NCBI GenBank assembly: GCA_002686465.1
Contig: NZCP01000013.1
Coordinates: 1-10,101 of the forward strand
Origin: Candidatus Woesebacteria bacterium
Lineage (GTDB): Bacteria; Patescibacteriota; Microgenomatia; UBA8517; UBA10165
Reading direction: 5' to 3'
Length of the DNA stretch: 10,101 nucleotides
The position numbers were made by a program, and so were the translations under genes. The stretch's first letter is position 1, and each line of letters starts with the position of its first letter. Positions 1 through 6,642 of the stretch are shown here, one piece after another. Under the pieces are notes generated by a model. It did no database searches. It was not told the origin of the DNA and saw only the letters and a program-made list of their open reading frames with translations.

Positions 1-803
1 ACAAGGAGGATGACTGGGAAGAAGGCTCATGTTTTGTCTTTGATTGCAACATATATGAAACAGTTCTTGATCTAATGAGGGTTTTGGTGGTGCGAAATCC
101 GGAGGCCACCAGATACTGTTTTGTCCTCGACTCCCTTGATGGCTTGATTATGAAGGACGACCTCAACAAAGGCTTCCAGGATGCCCATAAGGTGGCAGGA
201 GGAGCCCTTCTTGGAGCGAAGTTTATGCAAAAAATGAGTATTGCCCTTGCCAAGCGTGGCCATATGGCGATTTTCATTTCTCAGGTGAGGGCGGATATTA
301 AATTAGACCCTTACAGTAAGGCCCCAATCAGACAAACGACCGCGACAGGAGGGAATGCCTTGCTTCACTTTGCTAATTACATACTTGAATTTGAGCCCAG
401 ATTTAAAAAAGACCTAATCCTTGAGAGTCCTACCCAACCCATAGATCAACAAAAAAATAAGATACTCGGGCATATAGTTAAGGCTACAGTGAAGAAGTCC
501 CCCAATGAAAAGACCAATTATGTACTCCAATACCCCATTAAATATGGACGCAAAAATGGCACATCCATCTGGGTGGAGAAAGAAATAATCGACATGCTTT
601 ACCTGTGGGGTTATATTAATAAAAAAGGCGCGTGGCTCTCGTGTGAACCAGACTTCTTGGACATTCTCAAGGCCAACAAACTTGAATTGCCTGAAAAAAT
701 TCACGGAGAACCTAAACTTAACGCCGAGCTTGAAGCAAATAAAGAATTAACTGATTTTTTAATTAAACATTTCAAGGAAATAATTTGCCAGAACACAACT
801 TAA
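1..803 (+). CDS. RecA/UvsX-family recombinase, 5' end outside the window
   Basis: This is the C-terminal part of a RecA-like strand-exchange ATPase, which would coat single-stranded DNA and pair it with homologous duplex. The frame is open from base 3, so the gene starts upstream; the ATG at 75 is internal because Walker B context and open frame continue before it. Visible landmarks are a Walker B strand (CFVLDSLDGL, near 118-147), then ISQVRAD (near 277-297), matching the RecA INQIR segment, then TTATGGNALLHF (near 337-372), matching the DNA-binding loop 2 and the conserved GGNAL. The later segment YPIKYGRKNG...EIIDMLYLWGYINKKGAWLS matches the RecA core end (regular IxYGxG, GE.iDlg...G.i.KsGaWyS). 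Walker A must lie before the window. The stop is one base before the next ATG, so the two genes are probably co-translated. Whether it is closer to bacterial RecA or T4 UvsX cannot be settled here; the GGNAL loop favours RecA-like. Confidence 0.85.
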   Translation, partial: KEDDWEEGSCFVFDCNIYETVLDLMRVLVVRNPEATRYCFVLDSLDGLIMKDDLNKGFQDAHKVAGGALLGAKFMQKMSIALAKRGHMAIFISQVRADIKLDPYSKAPIRQTTATGGNALLHFANYILEFEPRFKKDLILESPTQPIDQQKNKILGHIVKATVKKSPNEKTNYVLQYPIKYGRKNGTSIWVEKEIIDMLYLWGYINKKGAWLSCEPDFLDILKANKLELPEKIHGEPKLNAELEANKELTDFLIKHFKEIICQNTT

Positions 804-804
804 T

Positions 805-1215
805 ATGGTTTTTAAAACCCTAGTAGGCTCACAAAAAAGACTTTCCAAGCCCAAGCGTTACCTCATCAATTGGCGAACCAAAAGTCGCAGTAAGATTCAG
901 TTCGAGGTCAAGAAATTCCTCAAGCCATATTGGGCGCACGATGTTGTCTTTGAGGAGTTCCCTGTGGCGGGGACCAAAATGACACTAGACTTCTATAATG
1001 CCACCCAAAAGATAGCGGTGGAAGTTCAGGGCGGCCAACACCTTAAATACACACCTTATTTTCATGGAAAATCGAAGTCCAATTTCCTGGGGCAAATCCG
1101 CCGGGACAACGACAAGCAAAAATTTTGCGACCTCAACCAAATAAAACTAGTGGAAATCTATACTCAGGACCAATTATCCGAGGGGCTATTTAAAAGTTTC
1201 GGGGTGATTTTATAA
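805..1215 (+). CDS. Small PD-(D/E)XK / Vsr-like nuclease
   Basis: A 136-aa protein that looks like a minimal single-domain nuclease of the PD-(D/E)XK superfamily. Residues that could form the metal site are D62 (in TLDFYN), E73 and Q75 (in AVEVQGGQH), with H79 behind them; E34 in the first helix may help. The arrangement D-x10-E-x-Q followed by H, then RRDNDKQKF and a final IKLVEIYT strand, resembles Vsr-like and other small phage endonucleases. No Shine-Dalgarno sequence precedes the ATG at 805, which sits one base after the recombinase stop, so translation is probably coupled. The neighbour suggests a role in recombination or branched-DNA processing, but the substrate is unknown. The fold call is from motif spacing only. 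Confidence 0.6.
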   Translation: MVFKTLVGSQKRLSKPKRYLINWRTKSRSKIQFEVKKFLKPYWAHDVVFEEFPVAGTKMTLDFYNATQKIAVEVQGGQHLKYTPYFHGKSKSNFLGQIRRDNDKQKFCDLNQIKLVEIYTQDQLSEGLFKSFGVIL

Positions 1216-1216
1216 T
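1189..1216 (+). promoter_or_regulatory. Possible weak sigma70-type promoter before the 92-aa gene
   Basis: A perfect TATAAT lies at 1211-1216, with TTTAAA at 1189-1194 (4 of 6 matches to TTGACA), spaced 16 nt. A start near 1223 would give an 11-nt leader before the ATG at 1234. The hexamer overlaps the end of the nuclease gene in AT-rich DNA, so chance is a serious alternative. Confidence 0.25.
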
Positions 1217-1233
1217 AAGGTGTATTTATTATC

Positions 1234-1512
1234 ATGGGAGACAACATAGATCCAGAAAATCTTGAAGAATTCTCTATCCCGGAAGGGGTGCTGACTCAAT
1301 TATTTGAATTTAGCGGAGACGCAGACCATAGCAAGGGCTTCATATTAGCCTTTGTCACACATTCTGGAAAGCCCCTTGTTTATACCAAAACACAAAACCA
1401 GATAGTGGAAATGGGCCTCCGAAAAGCTCTAGAAAAGTATCTTATTGGCATCGAAGAGGCCGAGGGGATGCAGCATATGGACAACGAAGATCCCGAAATG
1501 GGTCTTGACTAA
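1234..1512 (+). CDS. Small acidic protein of unknown function (92 aa)
   Basis: Not recognised. The protein is strongly acidic, with D/E-rich ends (GDNIDPENLEEF at the start and DNEDPEMGLD at the end) around a central part that could form a beta hairpin (FILAFVTHSGKPLVYT) followed by a helix. No signal peptide or membrane segment is visible. The start at ATG 1234 has an AAGG sequence 13 nt upstream, longer than usual spacing for a ribosome site. The 3' end of the gene contains the -35 element of the promoter for the helicase gene. An acidic protein next to recombination and helicase genes could be a DNA-mimic or protein-binding accessory, but nothing in the sequence proves that. Confidence 0.6.
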   Translation: MGDNIDPENLEEFSIPEGVLTQLFEFSGDADHSKGFILAFVTHSGKPLVYTKTQNQIVEMGLRKALEKYLIGIEEAEGMQHMDNEDPEMGLD

Positions 1513-1533
1513 AAAATCCTTTTGTGATATTAT
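1505..1533 (+). promoter_or_regulatory. Strong sigma70-like promoter, predicted to give a leaderless helicase mRNA
   Basis: TTGACT (1505-1510) and TATTAT (1528-1533) are separated by exactly 17 nt, each 5 of 6 matches to consensus. Six bases follow the -10 box before the helicase ATG at 1540, so initiation at the usual distance falls on or next to the A of the ATG. There is no Shine-Dalgarno sequence upstream of that ATG. The same geometry recurs at 6608-6636. Confidence 0.75.
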
Positions 1534-1539
1534 AGTCGT

Positions 1540-3036
1540 ATGGTATTTTCTCATGAGGTTGAGCAGCAGCTACTTGGCGCACTCCTTAACCACCCCAAAA
1601 AATATGTAGAAGTTGCCCCTCACCTAGCGGCGTCGGACTTTGTTTCAGATGTCAATGGTGTAATATTCAGCTTCCTTAAGTCTGACTATGATCAGGGCAA
1701 TTTCATTGATGAAGTAATTCTTTCGGAGAGGATTAAGTTATCTGGCATTTCTTTTGAAGACAATATTAATATCACTGAGTATACAAGGGGCCTTAAGCTA
1801 AGGATGAGCTCTCCTGATTCAGTTACCGAAGCCACCAAGGAACTTAAAAAACTATCAGTGCGCCGTGAGCGAGCGGAAACAGGTATTCAACTAACTAAAA
1901 AGATGAAGAATCTGGATAGCTCTAAAAGCCTGACTGAAATCATTGATGCCGCCGATGTTATCTATAACACTCATATGGATTTATACGACAATGGAGATAA
2001 TTTCCCTAAAAATATTTTTTCAGACATGGAGGAGGTTGTAGAATTAAAGGGTAACAACCCCCAATCTGGCTTCGGGCCTCCTGGTCCCCATAAAAGACTC
2101 CATGAGCTTTACGGTTCCCTTTTAAGGCCCGGCAACATCACGACCATCGTCGCGCGTACAGGTGTAGGCAAAACCCAATTCGTTATGGATTTTTGCACAA
2201 AGGTTTCAATTGCCCACAACCTCCCCATACTCCACCTCGATAATGGAGAGATGAGCAAGGAGGAACTAATGATGCGTCAATGTGCCTCGCTTTCGGGTGT
2301 TCCCCTTAACCTTCTTGAGACGGGCCAGTGGAGGGCAGGGGGCGCTGCGGTCGTAAAAAAGGTACGTGCTGTGTGGGAAAAGGTTAAAAACTATCAGTTC
2401 TATTATCAAAACGTTGGGGGTATGAATATTGATAGCATGATTCAAATAATTAAATACTTTTACTATGCCCAAGTAAAGCGGGGCAACCCTATGATTTTAA
2501 GCTTTGATTATATTAAAACCACCGCTGAAAGTGCTAAAAATAAATCGGAATGGCAGGTGGTAGGAGAAATGGTTGACAAATTTAAAAGGCTAATCCAAAA
2601 GGACCTAACCATGGACGGCGAACCCCTTGTATCTATGATAACCAGTGTCCAAAGCAACCGCTCGGGCATTACAACCAATAGGAGCGCCGACAATATAGTA
2701 GAGGATGAAAGCATAGTCTCCCTATCCGACAGGATTACTCAGTTCAGCTCCCACCTTTTCGCTTTGCGACAGAAAACCCTCGATGAACTCGCTCAAGAGG
2801 ACAACTTAGGCACCCATCGTTTAACTTGCTTTAAATACAGGCACCTCGGAGAAAATATACATCGCGCCATCCAGCCCGTCAGGCTCCCCAATGGAGACTT
2901 AAAAAGAAATTTTATCAATTTAAACTTCGACAACTTCAATATTACCGAGGTCGGAGACCTTCAAGATGCCGTAGACTCCGAGGTTGATGTAGACTTAATT
3001 GAAGAGAATGCTATTGATGGCGATATTAACATATGA
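1540..3036 (+). CDS. dnaB: DnaB-like replicative helicase (SF4)
   Basis: A 498-aa hexameric 5'-3' DNA helicase of the DnaB/T4 gp41 type, expected to unwind the fork and recruit the primase encoded next. Residues 6-40 (VEQQLLGALLNHP...) match the DnaB N-terminal helical domain. Walker A is ARTGVGKT at 205-212, Walker B is MILSFDY at 318-324 with D323, followed by the ITSVQSNR segment where the family carries its sensor Gln/His. Length fits the family (about 450-500 aa). The ATG at 1540 is the only reasonable start: an in-frame TGA lies at 1525-1527 and the family motif begins by residue 6. No Shine-Dalgarno sequence is present and a promoter ends 6 nt upstream, so the message is probably leaderless. 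The acidic C-terminus may be a contact site (inference). The stop overlaps the primase ATG (ATGA). Confidence 0.92.
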   Translation: MVFSHEVEQQLLGALLNHPKKYVEVAPHLAASDFVSDVNGVIFSFLKSDYDQGNFIDEVILSERIKLSGISFEDNINITEYTRGLKLRMSSPDSVTEATKELKKLSVRRERAETGIQLTKKMKNLDSSKSLTEIIDAADVIYNTHMDLYDNGDNFPKNIFSDMEEVVELKGNNPQSGFGPPGPHKRLHELYGSLLRPGNITTIVARTGVGKTQFVMDFCTKVSIAHNLPILHLDNGEMSKEELMMRQCASLSGVPLNLLETGQWRAGGAAVVKKVRAVWEKVKNYQFYYQNVGGMNIDSMIQIIKYFYYAQVKRGNPMILSFDYIKTTAESAKNKSEWQVVGEMVDKFKRLIQKDLTMDGEPLVSMITSVQSNRSGITTNRSADNIVEDESIVSLSDRITQFSSHLFALRQKTLDELAQEDNLGTHRLTCFKYRHLGENIHRAIQPVRLPNGDLKRNFINLNFDNFNITEVGDLQDAVDSEVDVDLIEENAIDGDINI

Positions 3037-4085
3037 CCTCGGATAAAATCAAAGATGTTTTACAAAAGCTCGGGTATAAATTAACCGACTTTGGAACCCA
3101 TTGGCGCACTAATGCGCTATATCGTGGCGGAAAGAATACTACCGCACTCCAAATATATAAAGACTCTGGGGTTTGGGTTGACTATGTACAGCAAGGAGCG
3201 TACCTGCCGCTTAAATCCCTAGTCGAAGCGACCCTCCAAACAAATGACGAACGGACCATTAAAGAAATATTAGGGGGATATGACTTCGATTCTCCCAGTG
3301 TCCCCGATGAAAAACCTTCGAACAAGATAGAAGTGGAAAAAACTTATCCAGATTCTATTTTAAACCGACTTTTACCTCACTATAAGTTCTACAACGACAA
3401 AGGTATTTCGAGTAAGACTCTTTCCTTTTTTAAGGCAGGACTAGCGACAGAGGGGGGCATGTATCAACGTTTTGTCTTTCCTATTTACAACAATCATGGA
3501 CAAATTCACGGCTTCAGCGGGAGGGACATGATTAAAAACAACCCCAAACGACCCAAATGGAAACATATGGGTAAAAGATCGACCTGGATTTACCCCTTTT
3601 ACGTTCCCGCTGAAAACGAAACCCATCCGGTTCAGGATGCCGTGTTTTCCACACAGGAGCTCATTTTAGTAGAGAGTATAGGGGATCTCCTAAGCCTTCA
3701 CGAAAGGGGAATTAAAAACGTTATCCCAGTTTTCGGCACCTCTATTTCCTCTGCATTAACGTGTTTTCTAATGCCCCTCGGTCTTAAAAAAATTATAATT
3801 TCCCTCAACAACGATTATAATAAAGAAAAGAACAGAGGAGAAATAGGAGCTTTAAAAATTTATTTAAAACTTCTAAATTATTTTGATAAAGACAAACTCT
3901 TTATCCATCTACCAACCCAAAATGATTTTGGAGACATGGGTTCCGAGGATTTTTCAAAGTGGCTAGAGACACTAGGCGATATCTCACTCCCCGAAAAACA
4001 GGAAGAGTGGCACAATAAAATATTAAATTTAGTAAAAAGCAACGATATCTCCAAGTCTTTATACAAGAAGAAATATTTTAAATGA
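3033..4085 (+). CDS. dnaG: DnaG-type primase, TOPRIM family, without zinc-binding cysteines
   Basis: A 350-aa primase that would make the RNA primers for lagging-strand synthesis. The N-terminal region (residues 15-60, HWRTNALYRGG...YKDSGVWVDYVQQG) keeps the layout of the DnaG zinc ribbon but has none of its cysteines. A TOPRIM domain follows: E214 in LVESIGDLLSL, an FGTSIS turn, then ISLNNDYN (N259, N260, D261) in place of the usual DxD, and DFGDM at 298-302. In the family the Glu and the acidic pair bind catalytic metals; here the first Asp of the pair is Asn. From memory, similar NND primases occur in phage lineages, so it need not be inactive. A separate helicase-binding domain is not obvious. 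The ATG overlaps the helicase stop, and the TGA overlaps the next gene's ATG, giving a coupled helicase-primase-nuclease operon. Confidence 0.85.
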   Translation: MTSDKIKDVLQKLGYKLTDFGTHWRTNALYRGGKNTTALQIYKDSGVWVDYVQQGAYLPLKSLVEATLQTNDERTIKEILGGYDFDSPSVPDEKPSNKIEVEKTYPDSILNRLLPHYKFYNDKGISSKTLSFFKAGLATEGGMYQRFVFPIYNNHGQIHGFSGRDMIKNNPKRPKWKHMGKRSTWIYPFYVPAENETHPVQDAVFSTQELILVESIGDLLSLHERGIKNVIPVFGTSISSALTCFLMPLGLKKIIISLNNDYNKEKNRGEIGALKIYLKLLNYFDKDKLFIHLPTQNDFGDMGSEDFSKWLETLGDISLPEKQEEWHNKILNLVKSNDISKSLYKKKYFK

Positions 4086-5149
4086 AAGACCCTATACCCC
4101 TTTCAGCCAGCAAGATAAAGAAAGCTCAAAGCTGCTCCTGGAGCTATTGGGCCACTTATCACCTCAAGGTGCCCGACAAAAGCAATGACGGCGCAAGCCG
4201 GGGCTGGGTATGTCATTTAATATTCGAACTATTAGGGAACCCGCGCCACCGAAAACTATACGATGAAGCTATTTTAAAAGATTCCATTTTTAAATGCGAG
4301 CCCTTGCGGCGCCTAGTAGGGTATCATGCGCGGCGCCTTAACGTTAATGATAAGGAAAATCTCGAACTAATAAACAACATGACCTTAGCGGGGCTTCATT
4401 TCGATTTTTTTGGTGCTCGCAGGGGCAAGCTGGAGGAGGGCATTTCTGAACAGTCCTTTGATATTACTGTGGACGAAGGCGAAAAGCTCTATCGGCTACG
4501 TGGGTTTATAGACAAATTATTCTTATATAAAGATAAGAGCTTGGCAGTTATAAGGGACTTTAAAAGCAGCAAATCAATTTTCAAAGGTAAAGATTTATCG
4601 GACAACCTCCAAGACCTGCTTTACACTTTAGCTGTGAGGAAGCTATTTCCCCACTTCAAAAAGCGCCAAGTGGAGTTTTTGTTCTTAAAATTTGACCTTA
4701 ATTCTACCGGTACAGTTAAAATGCCCGAAGTTTCCGAGGAGGAACTTGAGGGGTTAGAGGAGCACCTCTCTCAAATTCAGAGATTCCTGGATGACTTTGA
4801 CGAATATGATGCCGTAAGTAATTTTGCGGGGGCCCAAAAGTATCCCTCTGACGGGAGTTTTGGGGGGCCTCTTATGTGCGGTAAAGACGGCTACAAGATC
4901 TTCAAAGGGAAGCCCCTCCGGGACAAAGAGGGCAATAAGGTGGTCGCCTATATTTGCCCTTACAGAAAGCCTCTGGATTACTATACCCTCAAAGACCGGA
5001 AGGGTAAAATCATTCGCTCTGTTTTTTTAGAGGACAAAAATAAAATTACACCAAATATTGAGGCCGGTGAAACCCTCAAGCTTACTAAGTATGAAGGTTG
5101 CCCGTATTGGAATAAATCCCATTCAAATATAGACAGTTTCTTTGATTAA
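4082..5149 (+). CDS. RecB/Cas4-like PD-(D/E)XK nuclease with predicted Fe-S cluster
   Basis: A 355-aa nuclease of the RecB/Cas4/AddB type. The N-terminus (LSASKIKKAQSCSWSYWATYHL) matches the family's opening, followed by a conserved-type His (H45 in GWVCHLIFELL). The metal site is D144 (GFIDK), D159 and K161 (RDFKSSK), then the family's QxxxY motif at Q177-Y181 (QDLLY). Four cysteines (C18, C266, C292, C340) show the one N-terminal plus three C-terminal pattern that holds a 4Fe-4S cluster in Cas4, AddB and related nucleases. The last three sit in LMCG, YICPY and EGCPYW. No helicase domain is fused. Likely role is 5' or 3' end resection to load the recombinase upstream or to process replication intermediates; there is no CRISPR or cas1/cas2 nearby. 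ATG overlaps the primase stop. The C-terminal insertion between C266 and C292 is short and charged. Confidence 0.82.
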   Translation: MKDPIPLSASKIKKAQSCSWSYWATYHLKVPDKSNDGASRGWVCHLIFELLGNPRHRKLYDEAILKDSIFKCEPLRRLVGYHARRLNVNDKENLELINNMTLAGLHFDFFGARRGKLEEGISEQSFDITVDEGEKLYRLRGFIDKLFLYKDKSLAVIRDFKSSKSIFKGKDLSDNLQDLLYTLAVRKLFPHFKKRQVEFLFLKFDLNSTGTVKMPEVSEEELEGLEEHLSQIQRFLDDFDEYDAVSNFAGAQKYPSDGSFGGPLMCGKDGYKIFKGKPLRDKEGNKVVAYICPYRKPLDYYTLKDRKGKIIRSVFLEDKNKITPNIEAGETLKLTKYEGCPYWNKSHSNIDSFFD

Positions 5150-5160
5150 AAGTGTACTCT
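5130..5160 (+). promoter_or_regulatory. Weak candidate promoter before the 92-aa gene at 5168
   Basis: TAGACA (5130-5135) and TACTCT (5155-5160) are 19 nt apart, outside the usual 16-18. The -10-like box ends 7 nt before ATG 5168, which also lacks a Shine-Dalgarno sequence, so it mimics the two stronger leaderless-type promoters. The poor spacing and -10 keep this tentative. Confidence 0.2.
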
Positions 5161-5167
5161 GTTATTG

Positions 5168-5446
5168 ATGACAGAGACCATAGAAAATGTTTGTTATGAA
5201 TATTCAGACGATGTCCTTTTTTCTAAGGATGTTCATTTTTCTGGCGCCCCAGTTCTAATAATTATTTATCTTCAGTCTCGATACCTGCAAGAACTATCTG
5301 GTTTTCTTAAAAACTACGGATACCGATTGGCGGCAAGAAAAAACCAGGGTCGCCATTTTAGTCTTGTTAAATTTGAATTAATTAATTTGAGCTATTACGA
5401 CCAACGCCTTTCTGAAGAGAAAAGGGATTGGGATCAGGAATTATGA
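5168..5446 (+). CDS. Small protein of unknown function (92 aa)
   Basis: Not recognised. It has a mixed alpha/beta look: a hydrophobic strand near residues 25-36 (SGAPVLIIIYLQ), a helix (YLQELSGFLKNYGYRLAARK) and a second strand (HFSLVKFELINL), with a charged tail. This could be a small regulatory or ferredoxin-like fold, but no motif supports a function. A TTG at 5165 directly before the ATG is an alternative start; ATG at 5168 is preferred. It follows an 18-nt gap after the nuclease, one of the few real gaps in the window. Its stop overlaps the ATG of the membrane protein (ATGA), so the two are probably translated together and may act together. Confidence 0.6.
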   Translation: MTETIENVCYEYSDDVLFSKDVHFSGAPVLIIIYLQSRYLQELSGFLKNYGYRLAARKNQGRHFSLVKFELINLSYYDQRLSEEKRDWDQEL

Positions 5447-6606
5447 TCTATGCAGCATTGGTCTTCATCTCTGCTGTTTCCATCTCCTTAACGGCAGCAT
5501 ATTTTAGCGTAATAGGTCTCGCTATTATGTTTCCCGGCTCGCAGGCGGCTGTAATGTTCATGGGGGCCGTGCTGGAGATAGGTAAGCTTGTCGGGGCTGT
5601 GTGGTTGCACCAAAACTGGAGTACATTTGGTCGAATTATAAGGTATTATTTACTGTTTGCTGTCTTAATTTTAATGGGGATTACCAGTATGGGTATCTTT
5701 GGCTATCTGAGCAAGGCCCATATCGAACACCAATCTCTAGTGAGTCAGGAGCGCAGCAAGGTCGAAGAGATTAATCAAAAGATTACGCGTCTTACTGACA
5801 ATATAGCGCGCCAACAACGACAGGTTACTAAAATAGAATCAAAAGGCACTGAAAAAAACGAAAATACTTCTACTATTATTAAAACCCTCCAAAACCGCAT
5901 AACCCAACTCAACCAAGAGGCGACTTCCAATATAGCCGTGGAAGAGGGGTTAATAAACAAGCTTGATAGTCGTCTGTCAGTTCTTGATGGGGCCAAAAAA
6001 CTCATAGCCGAAACAGGTGGGTTTGGTAAATCCGGCAAGCTCAAAGATCTGGCTGAAAAACAGAGCGCTGAACGCGCAGAAATCAAAAATTCTCGCAGCG
6101 ATGCCCTTGATCGCATCAAATTCCATAGAGAGGCCCTGTCCACCCAACTAATAGATATACGGAGTAGAATAGACTCCCTTCAGGCTGAATCCGTACCAGC
6201 AGGGAACAACTCTACTTCAGTAGAGAAATTTTATCTTGCTATAGAGGGGTATCACGATGAAATTAGTGCTCTTAATTTAGAAAAGATTCAATATGAAAAA
6301 CAGATCATGCTAATTGAAGCCGAGGTGGGGCCCATAAAATATATTGCGGCCATGATAGAAGACGTGGGGGGATCTTCCCTTCCTACGGATAAAATGATCC
6401 GGATCGTTATTATAATTTTTATTTTTGTATTTGATCCGTTGGCTGTTATTCTTTTGATTGCTGCGACAATAACCTACTCTTCACTTAAAGAGGCAGAACT
6501 TCCTCCCGATGTCAGAGAAATAAGAAACAAACTCCTCGAAGAGCTTGAAGAATACCTTGACGAAGGGGGAATACCGGAGCATTTTATAGAAAGAGCCAAG
6601 AAATAG
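5443..6606 (+). CDS. Membrane protein with long coiled coil (phage, unknown function)
   Basis: A 387-aa protein expected in the inner membrane. Three hydrophobic helices occupy residues about 2-29, 33-55 and 64-87 (the last ending ITSMGIFGYL). A long charged region of about 90-300, rich in Q, K, E and R, is predicted to form coiled coil (for example QERSKVEEINQKITRLTDNI). A fourth membrane helix lies at about 318-345 (IVIIIFIFVFDPLAVILLI), followed by an acidic tail. A short conserved-looking stretch between helices 2 and 3 (MGAVLEIGKLVGAVWLHQNW) resembles proteins I recall from marine T4-like phages; this is memory, not a search. The ATG at 5443 overlaps the previous stop; a TTG at 5428 would only add five residues. 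Possible roles are membrane anchoring of the replication complex or a host-envelope function. Confidence 0.75.
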   Translation: MIYAALVFISAVSISLTAAYFSVIGLAIMFPGSQAAVMFMGAVLEIGKLVGAVWLHQNWSTFGRIIRYYLLFAVLILMGITSMGIFGYLSKAHIEHQSLVSQERSKVEEINQKITRLTDNIARQQRQVTKIESKGTEKNENTSTIIKTLQNRITQLNQEATSNIAVEEGLINKLDSRLSVLDGAKKLIAETGGFGKSGKLKDLAEKQSAERAEIKNSRSDALDRIKFHREALSTQLIDIRSRIDSLQAESVPAGNNSTSVEKFYLAIEGYHDEISALNLEKIQYEKQIMLIEAEVGPIKYIAAMIEDVGGSSLPTDKMIRIVIIIFIFVFDPLAVILLIAATITYSSLKEAELPPDVREIRNKLLEELEEYLDEGGIPEHFIERAKK

Positions 6607-6607
6607 C

Positions 6608-6636
6608 TTGACTTTTGGGCTGAAATTTGGTAAATT
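6608..6636 (+). promoter_or_regulatory. Sigma70-like promoter, predicted to give a leaderless polymerase-operon mRNA
   Basis: TTGACT (6608-6613) and TAAATT (6631-6636) are 17 nt apart. Six bases follow before the GTG at 6643, the same spacing as at the helicase promoter. The frame of the downstream gene has a TAA at 6631-6633 inside the -10 box, so the protein cannot start further upstream, and there is no room for a normal leader with a Shine-Dalgarno sequence. Confidence 0.7.
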
Positions 6637-6642
6637 CTTTAT

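Noticed and set aside
414..704. 96-codon minus-strand open frame opposite the recombinase
   Set aside because: It overlaps conserved RecA-like sequence on the + strand and has no recognisable domain.
1488..1505. Hairpin AGA-t-CCC-gaaat-GGG-TCT as a terminator before the helicase promoter
   Set aside because: The stem is short with a bulge, lies in coding sequence and is not followed by a run of T; the following bases form the promoter.
2574..2602. TTGACA at 2574 and similar -35-like hexamers at 3178, 7016, 7620 and 7762
   Set aside because: None has a reasonable -10 box 16-18 nt downstream, and all lie inside clear genes.
4824..5030. 68-codon + strand open frame inside the RecB-like nuclease
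   Set aside because: It runs out of frame through the cysteine-bearing C-terminal region of the nuclease and has no independent support.
4082..5149. True Cas4 of a CRISPR system
   Set aside because: No array, cas1 or cas2 is nearby; the gene is coupled to a primase, which points to replication or recombination use.
5428..5445. TTG at 5428 as the start of the membrane protein
   Set aside because: ATG 5443 overlaps the upstream stop in the ATGA form used repeatedly in this window and places the first membrane helix at the N-terminus; the TTG adds only five residues.
5775..6143. 122-codon open frame on the minus strand inside the coiled-coil gene
   Set aside because: It is antisense to a strong coding sequence, its composition is Ser/Arg-rich as expected from reversing charged coiled-coil codons, and no start signal or motif supports it.
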